This document shows, one piece after another, positions 8,791 through 18,999 of a stretch of 64,000 nucleotides of DNA. The notes under the pieces are model-generated. The model ran no database searches and was not told the DNA's origin. It was given only the letters and a program-made list of their open reading frames with translations. This DNA is from Lonsdalea britannica. GTDB lineage: Bacteria; Pseudomonadota; Gammaproteobacteria; Enterobacterales; Enterobacteriaceae. A program made the position numbers and the translations under genes. Positions within the stretch are counted from its first letter, which is position 1, and the number at the start of each line of letters is the position of its first letter. Where the stretch lies: assembly GCF_002111595.1 (NCBI RefSeq), contig NZ_LUTN01000012.1, forward strand, positions 1-64,000, written 5' to 3'.

Positions 8791-9782
8791 TTAAATTTCC
8801 CAGTCGTGATTGTAGGTCTTAGGTTTGAATTGAATGACATCACCCCGATGCAGTCCGGCGAGCGTGGCGTCGTCATGCGCGACTTCAGCTTCAATCAGCT
8901 CGGGATTCCCTTCAATTTGCAACGTTAGACGCGTTAACGCCCCCAACGGACGGATATCTTTAACGGCAACCGGCTGGTAGTCCGGCTGCGGATCTTTCGA
9001 CAACACCACTTCATGCGGGCGGAACAGGATGGATTTGTCGGATTCAGACAACGTGAGTCGGTTACTGTCGCCAAGGAAATGGTACACAAACTCGCTGGCC
9101 GGATGGTTATAGACCTCATGCGGCGTGCCGATCTGCTCAATCACCCCTTTATTCATCAACACGATTCTATCGGCCACTTCCATCGCCTCTTCCTGATCGT
9201 GAGTGACGAACACCGACGTCAGATTGATATTCTCGTGCAGACGAGACAGCCAGCGCCGTAACTCTTTACGCACTTTCGCGTCCAGCGCCCCGAAGGTTCA
9301 TCCAACAACAGAATTCGCGGCTCGACGATCAACGCGCGGGCAAGCGCGATACGCTGGCGCTGACCACCGGAAAGCTGCTCAGGATACCGATCCGCCAGCC
9401 AGTCCAGCTGTACCATATTCAGCAATTCATGCACTTTGGTTTCGATGTCGCGTTTGGACGGGCGTATCGCTTTCGGTTTCATCCGTAAGCCAAAGGCGAC
9501 ATTGTCGAAAACCGTCATATGCCGGAACAAAGCATAGTGCTGAAACACGAAGCCCACGTTGCGATCGCGTACGTCATGCACCGAAACGTCTTCGCCGTGA
9601 AACACAATATTGCCGCTGTCAGGCTGCTCCAGTCCGGCGATGATGCGCAGTAGGGTCGTCTTGCCGCAGCCGGACGGCCCGAGTAACGCCACCAACTCGC
9701 CGCTTTGAATGGACAAGTTAATCGCATTCAGCGCCCGGAACTGACCAAATTGCTTGTTAACGTTATGGACTTCAATGCTCAT
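8791..9782 (-). pseudogene. cysA: Sulfate/thiosulfate ABC importer ATPase, frameshifted
   Basis: CysA powers sulfate and thiosulfate uptake with CysT and CysW. The N-terminal part has Walker [10 protein letters not shown], the signature [15 protein letters not shown] and Walker B ILLLDEP. The C-terminal part has the H-loop [20 protein letters not shown] and a regulatory TOBE-like region ending [15 protein letters not shown]. The two parts lie in different frames that join if one base is restored near 9293, where minus-strand CCTTTC has become CCTTC. Corrected length is about 330 residues. The start overlaps the end of cysW by 11 bases. All motifs are conserved, so the break looks like an artefact. 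Confidence 0.9.
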
Positions 9783-10651
9783 TTTTGGCCAGCTCCTGTT
9801 GTTGCTCTACCTGTTTTGTCAACCGTGCCTCGCTCCACTGGCGCAGCAGCAGTATCACCAACGACATCACCAGCAGCAGAATAGCCACGCTGAACGCCGC
9901 GACGATGTTGTATTCGTTATAGAGAATTTCAATGTGCAAGGGCAGCGTGTTCGTCATACCGCGGATATGTCCCGACACCACGGAAACCGCACCGAACTCG
10001 CCCATCGCGCGCGCCGTACACAGCACCACGCCGTAAATCAGTGCCCATTTCACGTTCGGCAGCGTAATGTTCCAGAACATCTGCCAACCATTCGCCCCCA
10101 ACAGGCGAGCGGCTTCTTCTTCTTGCGACCCCTGTTGCTCCATCAGCGGGATCAGCTCGCGCGCCACATAGGGCAGCGTTACGAAGATCGTCGCCAGCAC
10201 GATGCCCGGCACCGCGTAGACCACCTGCAAATCGTGCTCCATCAGGAACGGGTAAAGCTTGCTCTGCGCCCCGAACAACAACACATAGACCAGCCCCGTC
10301 ACCACCGGAGAGACCGAGAACGGCAGGTCGATCAGGCCAGCAGCAGCGTCTTGCCGCGAAATTCGAACTTGGTCACGCACCATGCCGTCGCCAGACCAAA
10401 AATCATATTCAGCGGGACGGAAATGACCGTGGCAAATAGCGTCAGCTTGAGGGCCGACACGGCGTCGGGCTCGGAAATCGCATTCCAGAAGGCGCCCACG
10501 CCGTTATGTAATCCCTGTGTCACCACCATCACCAGCGGCAACACCAACACCAGCACAAAGACCACCCAGCAAGCCCGACCAAGGTGTAATAAGTGACAGG
10601 CCGCCGGGAAACAGAGCGTGTCTTATCCGACACGGAGACTGTGTTATCCAT
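9772..10651 (-). pseudogene. cysW: Sulfate/thiosulfate ABC importer permease, two frameshifts
   Basis: CysW is one of the two inner-membrane subunits of the sulfate importer. The sequence reads in three frames: 10651 to about 10569 ([13 protein letters not shown]), then to about 10335 ([14 protein letters not shown]), then to 9772. The last part includes the permease EAA loop, [23 protein letters not shown]. Each junction needs one restored base, a CC-to-CCC change in the second case. Corrected length is about 293 residues, normal for CysW. It follows the cysT stop by a few bases, with three in-frame ATG codons. Two clean breaks in one conserved gene argue for consensus error. Confidence 0.88.
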
Positions 10652-10660
10652 CATCATCCC

Positions 10661-11473
10661 TCAGCGATTTGGTTGAATTCGGCGCTGCAACACGTTGATC
10701 AGCAACAGCATAATGAATGACAGCACCAGCATGAATACGCCGATACCGGTCGCCCCTTTGTAATCGTACTGGTCCAGCTTAGAAACGATCAGCAACGGCA
10801 TGATTTCTGTTTTGAACGGAATATTGCCGGCGATAAACACCACGGAACCGTACTCGCCCACACCGCGCGCAAAAGCCAGCGCGAAGCCGGTCAACCAGGC
10901 AGGCAGAATGGCGGGGAGCAGTACATGACGAAATATCTGCAGCGGCCTTGCGCCAAGGCAAGAGGCAGCCTCTTCAACTTCCTTGGGAATGTCCGCCAGC
11001 ACCGGCTGTACCGTCCGCACCACGAACGGCAGCGTGACGAAAATCAGCGCCAGCGTTATTCCCAATGGGGTGTAGGCGATCTTGAAGGGAAACAAGCTGC
11101 CCACCAGTCCGGTTGGCGCGTAGAGCGACGTCAGCGCGATACCGGCCACGGCGGTGGGCAAGGCAAACGGCATATCGATCATGGCATCGATAATTTTGCG
11201 CCCTGGGAAGGTATAGCGCACCAGCACCCAGGCCAACAGCGTGCCAATAATGCCGTTGATAAAGGCGGCAGATAACGCCGTGGAAAACGAAAGCCGCACC
11301 GAGGACAACACTTGTCGGCTGGTGATCAGATCCCAAAACTGGGTCAGTGTGAGTTGGCTGGCGTAGAGGAACATCGCAGCCAGCGGGATTAAAACAATCA
11401 GCCCCAGATAGGTGAGGCTAAACCCTAACGTCAATCCAAAACCGGGCATCACCGGCGAAGCGCGTCGTGACAT
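10661..11473 (-). CDS. cysT: Sulfate/thiosulfate ABC importer permease
   Basis: This 270-residue protein is close to E. coli CysT (CysU) in length. It has six hydrophobic segments, the DMPFALPTAVAGIALTSLY region of sulfate permeases, and the cytoplasmic EAA loop EEAASCLGARPLQIFRHVLLP that contacts CysA. It forms the heterodimeric channel with CysW. The frame is intact, and the gene lies between sbp and cysW in a single minus-strand operon. Expression should respond to CysB and sulfur limitation, as in other enterics; I did not resolve a CysB site. Confidence 0.93.
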   Translation of the reverse strand: MSRRASPVMPGFGLTLGFSLTYLGLIVLIPLAAMFLYASQLTLTQFWDLITSRQVLSSVRLSFSTALSAAFINGIIGTLLAWVLVRYTFPGRKIIDAMIDMPFALPTAVAGIALTSLYAPTGLVGSLFPFKIAYTPLGITLALIFVTLPFVVRTVQPVLADIPKEVEEAASCLGARPLQIFRHVLLPAILPAWLTGFALAFARGVGEYGSVVFIAGNIPFKTEIMPLLIVSKLDQYDYKGATGIGVFMLVLSFIMLLLINVLQRRIQPNR

Positions 11474-11527
11474 AACAAGCCTTTCTTTTTATCTACCAGA
11501 CCACAAAGGTCTCCCGCATCCCTGCGT

Positions 11528-11556
11528 GACAAAACCGCCCCATACCGGGGCGGTTT
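11528..11556 (-). terminator. Intergenic hairpin between sbp and cysT
   Basis: AACCGCCCC and GGGGCGGTT form a perfect 9-base stem followed on the minus strand by TTTTG. It probably acts as a partial terminator or mRNA stabiliser that makes binding protein more abundant than the permeases, which is common in importer operons. Confidence 0.6.
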
Positions 11557-11571
11557 ACATCATGAGATACC

Positions 11572-12581
11572 TTACTGATTAATTTTTTCGAAGATGCCGT
11601 CAAAAATACCGCCATCAGCGAAGAACTTGGGCTGAGCCTGCTTCCAGCCGCCGAAGTCGCTGTCGATCGTCACCAGTTTCACCGGAGCAAACTGGCTCTT
11701 GAACTCTTCCGCAATTTTTTCATTACGCGGACGGTAGAAGTGTTTGGCGATGATACGTTGCCCTTCATCGCTATAAAGATAGTTCAGATACGCCTCCGCC
11801 TGCTTTTTCGTGCCTTTTCTTTCGACCACGTTGTCGACAACGGCCACCGGCGGTTCAGCAATATGGACAGCGACGGAGTGACGATCTCCAGATTTTCGCC
11901 GCCCTGCTCTTTCAAAGACAGATAGGCTTCGTTTTCCCAGGCGATCAGCACATCACCGAGCTGACGCTGTACGAAGCTGACGGTCGAGCCACGCGCACCG
12001 GTATCCAGCACCGGGGCATGACGATACAGTTCAGTGACGAATTTCAGCGCGCTTTCGTCGGTCCCGCCCGGCAAATGTTTGGCATAAGCCCAAGCGGCCA
12101 GGAAGTTCCAACGCGCCCCGCCGGACGTTTTCGGGTTAGGCGTAATCACCTGCACGCCGGGTTTAATCAGATCGCCCCAATCCTTGATCTGTTTAGGGTT
12201 TCCTTTACGCACCAGAAACACGATGGTGGAGGTATAAGGCGTACTGTTATCCGGCAAACGAGCCTGCCAGTTCGGGTCAATGAGTTTTTTATTGAGGTTG
12301 AGCGCATCGATATCGCCCGCCAATGCCAGTGTGACAACATCCGCCTGGAGTCCGTCGATAACCGAACGTGCCTGCTTGCCGGAGCCGCCGTGGGAATTCT
12401 TGATCGAGATATCTTCACCCGTGGTGGCCTTCCAGTGCTTGCTGAAAGCGGCGTTATAGTCCTGATAGAACTCCCGCGTAGGGTCGTAAGACACGTTCAG
12501 CAGTTCTGTTGCTGCAGAGGCAACGCCTGAAAACAACAGGGTTGCGGCAGCCAACGACAGCCCCAGACGACGCTTTGACAT
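11572..12581 (-). pseudogene. sbp: Periplasmic sulfate-binding protein (Sbp type), frameshifted
   Basis: This is the substrate receptor of the adjacent CysTWA importer. A Sec signal peptide (MSKRRLGL, then [11 protein letters not shown]) precedes [20 protein letters not shown]. Sulfate-binding motifs include [24 protein letters not shown] and [16 protein letters not shown]. It resembles Sbp more than CysP ([21 protein letters not shown]). The frame breaks near 11859: restoring one base gives [17 protein letters not shown] and a full-length protein. The ATG at 12581 has GGGAG 8 bases upstream. An Sbp-type receptor thus sits in the slot that cysP holds in E. coli. Confidence 0.9.
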
Positions 12582-12870
12582 AGTTATCACTCCCTCAAGA
12601 AGTCATTCAGTTCGATACCCGCAGGCAACCGGGCTAATTATGGGTCCGTCCTGATAGGGTCTGGCGTTGCGGCAGTCTGTGGAGAGCGCGCCATAGCCGG
12701 AAATAGCGATAAGCTAAGTGTGTTATCAGGCAGGAAGTAAGACTGGACAATAGAGGATATGGGAGGACGGCAAAAAGACTGTTTCGCGATAATTTATGCA
12801 ATCCCGTTATATTCTTCGCACAATTTTTGGGGTTTTAAATTGGGCTGGCCGCGCGCGCAAAGAACCGGGG
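12582..12870. other. Promoter region upstream of sbp
   Basis: No gene is visible between the degP terminator and sbp. The segment must hold the sulfate-operon promoter and, by analogy, a CysB site. I could not place a convincing -35/-10 pair or activator site by eye. Confidence 0.4.
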
Positions 12871-12902
12871 GAAAGGCTGACGCCGCGAACGACGCCAGCC
12901 CG
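12871..12902 (-). terminator. degP terminator
   Basis: On the minus strand GGCTGGCGTCG and CGGCGTCAGCC pair around a TTCG tetraloop (one mismatch and one G-U), followed by TTTCC, directly after the degP stop. Confidence 0.58.
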
Positions 12903-12908
12903 ATCGGA

Positions 12909-14357
12909 TTACTGCAGCAACAGATACAAATTACTGTCGCCACGGCGGATATTTAGCGCCAGCACGGGCGGTTTGCCGTCCAAAATCTTGCGCAGTTCGC
13001 CAATGTTGGCCACGGCCTGCTGATTCACGCCAAGGATGACATCGCCCGGTTTCAGGCCGATACGCGCCGCGGAAGAGCCGGGTTTCACCTTCTCGACCTT
13101 CACGCCTTTCTGGCCGTCGAGCTGCGTATTGCTGAGCTCGGCGCCTTCAATGCCCGAGTTCAGATTGCCCGCCGCCACCTGAGCCTGACTGCTTTGCTGC
13201 AACGTCACGTCCACGGAAACCGGCTTGCCGTCTCGAAGCAGACCCAATGTCAGCTTGGTGCCCGCAGGCAACGACCCCACCTGTGCGCGCAGCGCCGCAA
13301 AGCTGCTGACCGCTTTACCGTTCAGCGACACAATAACGTCGCCAGCTTTGATCCCGGCCCCCGCCGCCGCCGATTTCGGCTGAACCTGGCTGACGAACGC
13401 GCCACGCTGGGCGTCGATCTTCATCGCCTGCGCCAGCTCGGAGTTCAACTCCGTGCCGACGATACCCAGTTCGCCGCGTTTCACTTCACCAAACTCAACG
13501 ATCTGATTCACCAGATTTTTCACCATATTGCTCGGAATGGCGAAACCGATGCCGATGTTGCCGCCGTCCGGGGCCAGAATCGCCGTGTTCAGGCCAATCA
13601 GTTCGCCGTTGAGATTAACCAGCGCGCCGCCGGAGTTACCCCGGTTGATCGCCGCATCCGTCTGAATGAAGTCTTCATAGTTTTCGATGTTCAGCCCGCT
13701 GCGACCGAGCGCGGAAATGATCCCGGAGGTCGCCGTTTCGCCCAGACCGTAAGGATTGCCGATCGCAACGGCATAGTCGCCGACGCGCAGCTGATCGGAG
13801 TCCGCCATTTTAAGCTCGGTCAGATTACGGGCGTCTTTGATCTGCACCACGGCGATATCGGATCGCGGATCTTTGCCGATCACCCGCGCGTCGTATTTAC
13901 GTCCGTCATTGAGACGCACCTGGATCTTGTCGGCGTTATCGACCACGTGATTGTTCGTCACCACGTAACCTTTAGCCGCATTGATAATCACGCCCGCGCC
14001 CAACGCCTGGAAGGTCTGCTGCTGACGCGGCTGTTGATTAGGATTGCCATCGTCATCTCCGCCCTGACACATCGGTGAGGACTGGAACGGCGAACCCTCC
14101 TGACAAAACGGGGAATCCTCACCAAAGAATGGCTGTAGCTGAGGCGGTATAGCCCCGCTGCCCGCCCGGCTGACCGGCGCATGTCCTTCGACGGAAATAT
14201 TGACGACCGAAGGCATCACTTTTTCGAGCATGGGCGCCAGACTGGGCAGCTGTTGGCTGGAGGAGGAGACCGATTCCGCCGCGATGGCCGGAACCGTCCC
14301 TGTGGCCATTGCCAGGCTTAACGTCAATGCACTCAGAACCAATGATTTTCTTTTCAT
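12909..14357 (-). CDS. degP: Periplasmic serine protease/chaperone DegP
   Basis: DegP degrades or refolds damaged periplasmic and outer-membrane proteins. From the chosen ATG the product has 482 residues: a signal peptide (KRKSLVLSALTLSLAMATGTVPAIAA), a protease domain and two PDZ domains. The triad is H137 (TNNHVVD), D167 (RSDIAVV) and S242 (GNSGGALVN). C85 and C97 in the LA loop match the E. coli disulfide pair. The annotated start skips two upstream in-frame ATGs because the signal peptide begins here. A sigma-E promoter precedes the gene. Neighbours dgt and mtnN are as in E. coli. Confidence 0.96.
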   Translation of the reverse strand: MKRKSLVLSALTLSLAMATGTVPAIAAESVSSSSQQLPSLAPMLEKVMPSVVNISVEGHAPVSRAGSGAIPPQLQPFFGEDSPFCQEGSPFQSSPMCQGGDDDGNPNQQPRQQQTFQALGAGVIINAAKGYVVTNNHVVDNADKIQVRLNDGRKYDARVIGKDPRSDIAVVQIKDARNLTELKMADSDQLRVGDYAVAIGNPYGLGETATSGIISALGRSGLNIENYEDFIQTDAAINRGNSGGALVNLNGELIGLNTAILAPDGGNIGIGFAIPSNMVKNLVNQIVEFGEVKRGELGIVGTELNSELAQAMKIDAQRGAFVSQVQPKSAAAGAGIKAGDVIVSLNGKAVSSFAALRAQVGSLPAGTKLTLGLLRDGKPVSVDVTLQQSSQAQVAAGNLNSGIEGAELSNTQLDGQKGVKVEKVKPGSSAARIGLKPGDVILGVNQQAVANIGELRKILDGKPPVLALNIRRGDSNLYLLLQ

Positions 14358-14420
14358 AGGAATAGATCTCATAGTCAATCAACACGCAAATTTTACGGCC
14401 TTTTGCTGTGGTCGTGCAGA

Positions 14421-14448
14421 TAAGATAACTCTGCGCAAAGGAAGTTCC
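14421..14448 (-). promoter_or_regulatory. Sigma-E promoter of degP
   Basis: On the minus strand a perfect -35 element GGAACTT (plus-strand 14442-14448) is followed after 16 bases by TCTTA (14421-14425). This matches the RpoE consensus and the known envelope-stress promoter of E. coli degP. Confidence 0.72.
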
Positions 14449-14525
14449 TCTGCGCAATCCTGTGAAACGTAAGGAAATATTGTCTCTGTTTACAAAACGG
14501 CCGTCGGCGACGCCCTGCCTCTCGC

Positions 14526-16040
14526 CTACTCAGCCGCCATCAGCCGACGGTATTCATCGTAGGCATAAAGGTCGGTCATGCCGCTGATGTAGTCCTGAAT
14601 CAGGCGACCGCGATAGTAAAACTCCAGACACTCCTGCTGCTCAGCGGGCTGCTTCTCCAGCGACGTCACAGCCTCCCGATAAGCCAGACAGTGCTTGCGC
14701 GACAGCTTGTGGTAGAGGCGGGTCTCAATCGGATAATCGCGATGGAACTCCTCTTCCACCAACGTCTTAAAGTCAGCCGACGGCATTTGCAGCAAAGGAT
14801 GGTAGATGTCGAGCAAACCGTGCATCACCCGGCTTCCCTGCAACTCCAACTGCTCCACTTCGTGGTGGTTGAAAACATGCTTGATCGCCACCTGCTTGAA
14901 TGTTTTCAATAGCCGGTTTTGCGGGCTGTCGTCTTCGAGTAAAGCCTGATTGAAGGCTCCGCTGAAAATTTCCGGCAGATGTTTGATAAAACGTTTTGAT
15001 GCATGAGGCACCAGACGACCCACGGTATTGACCCGCAGATTCATGAAAAACTGATCGTCGCTGCTGCGCCAGCGGTGATACTCGCGGGACTCGAACGCCT
15101 TACCGACGGTCTCCATGAACAAATCGTTCGGCTCAGAGGTGCCCCAGGCGTCTTCCAGAAGTTGATAGAGACGGTCGATGGAAAACAGTTTTTTCTCCAC
15201 CGCATCTTCCAGATCGGCAATACAGTATGAGATATCATCTGCCGCTTCCATGATGTAGGTCAGCGGGAAACGGTGGAACTCCTTCATGTCGAGTTCGCTA
15301 CGCAGCTGATTCACAAACGCCTCTTCCGCCAGATAAAAACCCGGCTTTTTCATCAGGTAGCGATAGTCAGCGGGCGGCTCATCAATCCAGTAGGCGGGCT
15401 TGGTGTATTTGAGGATACAGGCGACCTGCGAATAGGTCAGATTCAGCTTTAACAGCGTGTGCACCATCCGCACCGCCTGGGCATTGCCTTCGAACTGACT
15501 CAAATCCTGACGAATGCGGCAACGCAGTTCGTTCAGCTCTTCCTCGCCCTCCTTCAGCGTCAAGCAGGCAATCTGGCAGGCGTCTTCTCGCGTGGTGTTT
15601 TTTTTGCAAAACTCAGCATCCATCTGCGTGGAAAACCAGTTTCTCAGCGCGGACTCCCCGAAATGGCCGAACGGCGGGTTGCCGATGTCATGCATCAGGC
15701 AGGCCATTTCCACCATACTTTCGAAGGGAATTTCATACTGGCTCAGCCCGAAGGTGTCCAACTTCCCCTGTCGCCTCAGACTATCGATAATATTTTTAGC
15801 GATATAGCGGCCAATCTGCTGCACTTCCATCGAGTGCGTCAGGCGGGAACGCACAGCCGCGTTCCTTTCCAACGGGAACACCTGCGTTTTCTGCTGCAAC
15901 CGGCGAATGGCGGCGGAATTGATGATACGGCCGCGATCGCTTTCGAACTCGCGGATAACGCCGTAATCATCCTTCTTTTCTTTAGGCTTGCTTAACGCCC
16001 TCTGATAGCTGATTTTCTTGGCAAAATCGATGTTGGACAT
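14526..16040 (-). CDS. dgt: dGTP triphosphohydrolase
   Basis: Dgt hydrolyses dGTP to deoxyguanosine and tripolyphosphate. The 504-residue product equals the enteric length. HD-domain metal ligands are visible as H in [10 protein letters not shown], the HD pair in [16 protein letters not shown], and D in [18 protein letters not shown]. The C-terminus [21 protein letters not shown] is typical. I start at [10 protein letters not shown], which has GGAG a few bases upstream, instead of the 34-codon longer frame. It is divergent from mtnN across 159 bases that hold both promoters. Confidence 0.95.
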   Translation of the reverse strand: MSNIDFAKKISYQRALSKPKEKKDDYGVIREFESDRGRIINSAAIRRLQQKTQVFPLERNAAVRSRLTHSMEVQQIGRYIAKNIIDSLRRQGKLDTFGLSQYEIPFESMVEMACLMHDIGNPPFGHFGESALRNWFSTQMDAEFCKKNTTREDACQIACLTLKEGEEELNELRCRIRQDLSQFEGNAQAVRMVHTLLKLNLTYSQVACILKYTKPAYWIDEPPADYRYLMKKPGFYLAEEAFVNQLRSELDMKEFHRFPLTYIMEAADDISYCIADLEDAVEKKLFSIDRLYQLLEDAWGTSEPNDLFMETVGKAFESREYHRWRSSDDQFFMNLRVNTVGRLVPHASKRFIKHLPEIFSGAFNQALLEDDSPQNRLLKTFKQVAIKHVFNHHEVEQLELQGSRVMHGLLDIYHPLLQMPSADFKTLVEEEFHRDYPIETRLYHKLSRKHCLAYREAVTSLEKQPAEQQECLEFYYRGRLIQDYISGMTDLYAYDEYRRLMAAE

Positions 16041-16199
16041 GCTGTTCTCCGTTTCTGGCCCTGACCGGTGATAGCATGCCCGCACGGGCGATACAACGGT
16101 TAAGGCGTTTTGTTCGCGTGCTCTCGCTATCATAACGGCCATGATAGACTACCGGCCACGACACACCTGTTAATTCAAGCAAAACTTGTGGGGAATCCT

Positions 16200-16901
16200 A
16201 TGAAAGTTGGCATCATTGGCGCCATGGAACAAGAAGTTATCTTGCTGCGCGATCAGATTCAGAACCGCCAGACCATACAGCGCGCTGGCTGTGAAATTTA
16301 CACCGGACAGCTGCACGGCGTGGACGTGGCGCTGCTCAAATCCGGGATTGGTAAAGTCGCGGCGGCGCTGGGGACGACGCTGCTGCTGGAACACTGCCGC
16401 CCAGACGTCGTGATCAACACCGGTTCGGCCGGCGGTCTGGCCTCCAGCCTTAAAGTGGGCGATATCGTGGTGTCCAGCGAAGTCCGCTACCACGACGCCG
16501 ATGTCACCGCGTTCGGTTACGAAGCCGGTCAGATGGCGGGCTGCCCGGCCGCTTTCGTCGCGGACGAAAAGCTGATCGTTCAGGCAGAACAGGCTATCGC
16601 CAAGCTGGATCTGAATGCGGTACGCGGCCTGGTCGTCAGCGGCGATGCCTTCATCAACGGCGCGGAGCCGCTGGCTCGCATCCGCAGCACCTTCCCGCAG
16701 GCGGTCGCCGTGGAGATGGAAGCGACGGCTATCGGCCACGTCTGCCATCAGTTCGGCGTACCTTTCGTTGTCGTGCGTGCGATCTCCGACGTCGCGGACC
16801 AGGAATCTCATCTGAGCTTCGATGAGTTCCTGAGCGTGGCGGCCAAGCAGTCCACGCTGATGGTGGAAGCCCTCGTGCAGTCGCTGGGCCAACAGGGCTG
16901 A
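16200..16901 (+). CDS. mtnN: 5'-methylthioadenosine/S-adenosylhomocysteine nucleosidase
   Basis: MtnN (Pfs) cleaves adenine from methylthioadenosine and S-adenosylhomocysteine, feeding methionine salvage and, where luxS exists, AI-2 synthesis. The 233-residue product starts [13 protein letters not shown], with the catalytic Glu in GAMEQE. It has the nucleoside site [14 protein letters not shown] and the catalytic Asp in VRAISDVAD. The start has GGGGAA upstream and matches the family N-terminus. It also processes methylthioadenosine released by spermidine synthase (speE, encoded here at 44 kb). In E. coli btuF and yadS follow it; here erpA follows directly. Confidence 0.96.
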   Translation: MKVGIIGAMEQEVILLRDQIQNRQTIQRAGCEIYTGQLHGVDVALLKSGIGKVAAALGTTLLLEHCRPDVVINTGSAGGLASSLKVGDIVVSSEVRYHDADVTAFGYEAGQMAGCPAAFVADEKLIVQAEQAIAKLDLNAVRGLVVSGDAFINGAEPLARIRSTFPQAVAVEMEATAIGHVCHQFGVPFVVVRAISDVADQESHLSFDEFLSVAAKQSTLMVEALVQSLGQQG

Positions 16902-16949
16902 TTCGATAGCCCGCCGCCGCATTCACTGACGAGTGGATTCGGCGCGGAT

Positions 16950-16992
16950 AAAAAAAAACCCGTGCGGCAGCCAGGCTGAGCACGGGTTTTCT
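16950..16992. terminator. Bidirectional terminator between mtnN and erpA
   Basis: AAAACCCGTGC and GCACGGGTTTT form an 11-base stem with an A-run on one side and T-run on the other, between convergent genes. Confidence 0.85.
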
Positions 16993-17025
16993 AGGTACGC
17001 CACCGGGTGTGGCCGAGCTTGAGGA

Positions 17026-17370
17026 TCAGATGCTAAAGGACGATCCGCAGCCGCAGGTGGTTTTAGCATTCGGATTGGTGACCACGAAGCGCGAGCCTTC
17101 CAGCCCTTCGGTATAGTCTACCGAGCCGCCGACCAGATATTGCAGGCTCATCGGGTCAACGACCAGCGACACGCCCTGCTTTTCAATCATCATATCGCCC
17201 TCGTTGACCTTGTCGTCAAACGTAAAGCCATATTGGAAACCGCTGCAGCCGCCGCCGGTGATGTACACCCGCAGTTTCAGATCGGGATTTTCTTCGTCAG
17301 CAATCAGGAATTTCACCTTATTGGCCGCGGCATCAGTGAATTGCAGCGGCACTGCTGTTACGTCGCTCAT
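17026..17370 (-). CDS. erpA: A-type iron-sulfur carrier ErpA
   Basis: ErpA delivers [Fe-S] clusters to apoproteins such as IspG/IspH and respiratory enzymes. The 114-residue product is nearly identical to E. coli ErpA. The three cluster-binding cysteines are C42 (GGGCSGF), C106 and C108 (CGCGSSFSI). The start [11 protein letters not shown] is chosen over an upstream in-frame ATG by family length. It is divergent from hemL. The usual neighbours clcA and yadS are absent here. Confidence 0.97.
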   Translation of the reverse strand: MSDVTAVPLQFTDAAANKVKFLIADEENPDLKLRVYITGGGCSGFQYGFTFDDKVNEGDMMIEKQGVSLVVDPMSLQYLVGGSVDYTEGLEGSRFVVTNPNAKTTCGCGSSFSI

Positions 17371-17679
17371 CTTTGGTACTCCCAAACTCAGTATCGGGCG
17401 GTGATTATCCGACCCGGTGATGCTTCGATTATCTAATAGCCCCCGACAACGTTCAAGAGATGATCGGTTCGCGGCGGGGCGGCAGTGAATGACGCCGCGC
17501 TCAGGCAGGCATGTGCTCCGGCAGGTTCATGGGGGCGATTATCGGCCTTTTGCCGTCCCAAAACAACGTCGTTCGCCTACATCGTCCTCCCATCTTGGTC
17601 ACAAGGATTTCACAACCGGCCGCTCTTCATTAGAATGAGGGCATACTCTGTGACATCAATCCCCAGTCAGGAATCTGTA
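17371..17679. other. erpA-hemL divergent intergenic region
   Basis: The 309 bases between the two starts hold no recognisable gene. An in-frame upstream extension of hemL (from 17485) is possible but unlike HemL proteins. Promoters for both genes must lie here. I found no confident IscR site. Confidence 0.5.
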
Positions 17680-18960
17680 ATGAATAAATCTGAAAGTCTG
17701 TACGCGGCGGCGCAGCAGGTCATACCGGGCGGCGTAAACTCACCGGTACGGGCATTTAACGGCGTCGGCGGCACGCCGCTGTTTATCGAACGCGCCGAGG
17801 GCGCCTATATCTACGATGCGGACGGCAAAGCCTATATCGACTACGTCGGTTCCTGGGGACCGATGGTGCTGGGGCACAACCATCCGGCGATTCGCGATGC
17901 GGTGATCGCCGCCGCGGAGCGCGGACTGAGCTTCGGCGCGCCTACTGAAATGGAAGTCACGATGGCGAATCTCGTGACCTCGCTGATGAAAGGCATGGAC
18001 ATGGTCCGCATGGTCAACTCCGGCACGGAAGCCACCATGAGCGCCATTCGTCTGGCCCGAGGTTTTACCGGCCGCGATAAAATCATCAAGTTCGAGGGTT
18101 GCTACCACGGCCACGCGGACTGCCTGCTGGTGAAAGCCGGCTCCGGCGCGCTGACGCTGGGACAGCCGAACTCACCCGGCGTCCCCGCCGATTTCGCGCG
18201 TCATACCCTGACCTGTACGTATAACGATCTGGCTTCTGTGCGCGCCGCCTTCGAACAGTATCCCGAAGATATCGCCGCCATCATCGTTGAACCGGTCGCC
18301 GGTAACATGAACTGCATTCCGCCGCTGCCGACGTTCCTGCCGGGGCTGCGCGACCTGTGCGACGAATTCGGCGCGCTGCTGATCATCGATGAAGTGATGA
18401 CCGGTTTCCGCGTCGCGCTGGGCGGCGCGCAGGCCTTCTACGGCGTCCAGCCGGACCTGACCTGTCTGGGTAAAATCATCGGCGGCGGCATGCCCGTCGG
18501 CGCATTCGGCGGTCGCCGCGACGTGATGGAAGCGCTAGCGCCGACCGGGCCGGTTTATCAGGCGGGGACGCTGTCCGGCAACCCCATCGCCATGGCGGCG
18601 GGCGTCGCCTGTTTGACCGAAGTCGCCAAACCGGACGTTCATCCGCGACTAACCGCGTTGACGGATCGTCTGGCGGAAGGGCTGTTGGACGCGGCTCGGG
18701 CAGAAAATGTGCCGCTGGTCATCAACCGCGCCGGAGGCATGTTCGGCCTGTTCTTTACCGACGATGACACGGTGACGAGCTATCAGGACGTGCTGAAATG
18801 CGATGTGGAACGCTTCAAACGCTTCTTCCACCTGATGCTGGATGAAGGCGTTTATCTGGCGCCGTCCGCGTTCGAAGCCGGCTTCATGTCCACGGCACAC
18901 AGCGAACAGGATATCGATCGCACCGTGGCCGCCGCACGCAAGAGCTTCTCGCAGCTGTAG
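17680..18960 (+). CDS. hemL: Glutamate-1-semialdehyde 2,1-aminomutase
   Basis: HemL converts glutamate-1-semialdehyde to 5-aminolevulinate, the second step of the C5 route to haem and sirohaem. The product has 426 residues, the E. coli length. It has the PLP lysine K265 in [16 protein letters not shown], the cofactor Asp in [12 protein letters not shown], and the substrate motif [15 protein letters not shown]. The start at [12 protein letters not shown] is set by homology, 65 codons inside the longest frame. The Fe-S and ferrichrome genes beside it make this an iron/haem neighbourhood, as in E. coli. Confidence 0.97.
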   Translation: MNKSESLYAAAQQVIPGGVNSPVRAFNGVGGTPLFIERAEGAYIYDADGKAYIDYVGSWGPMVLGHNHPAIRDAVIAAAERGLSFGAPTEMEVTMANLVTSLMKGMDMVRMVNSGTEATMSAIRLARGFTGRDKIIKFEGCYHGHADCLLVKAGSGALTLGQPNSPGVPADFARHTLTCTYNDLASVRAAFEQYPEDIAAIIVEPVAGNMNCIPPLPTFLPGLRDLCDEFGALLIIDEVMTGFRVALGGAQAFYGVQPDLTCLGKIIGGGMPVGAFGGRRDVMEALAPTGPVYQAGTLSGNPIAMAAGVACLTEVAKPDVHPRLTALTDRLAEGLLDAARAENVPLVINRAGGMFGLFFTDDDTVTSYQDVLKCDVERFKRFFHLMLDEGVYLAPSAFEAGFMSTAHSEQDIDRTVAAARKSFSQL

Positions 18961-18970
18961 TGCGTCTTGT

Positions 18971-18999
18971 AGCCTCAGAGTCAGTCCGGCTCTGAGGCT
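18971..18999. terminator. Hairpin between convergent hemL and fhuB
   Basis: AGCCTCAGAG and CTCTGAGGCT form a perfect 10-base stem that reaches the fhuB stop codon. The T-tract is weak, so efficiency is uncertain. Confidence 0.6.
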
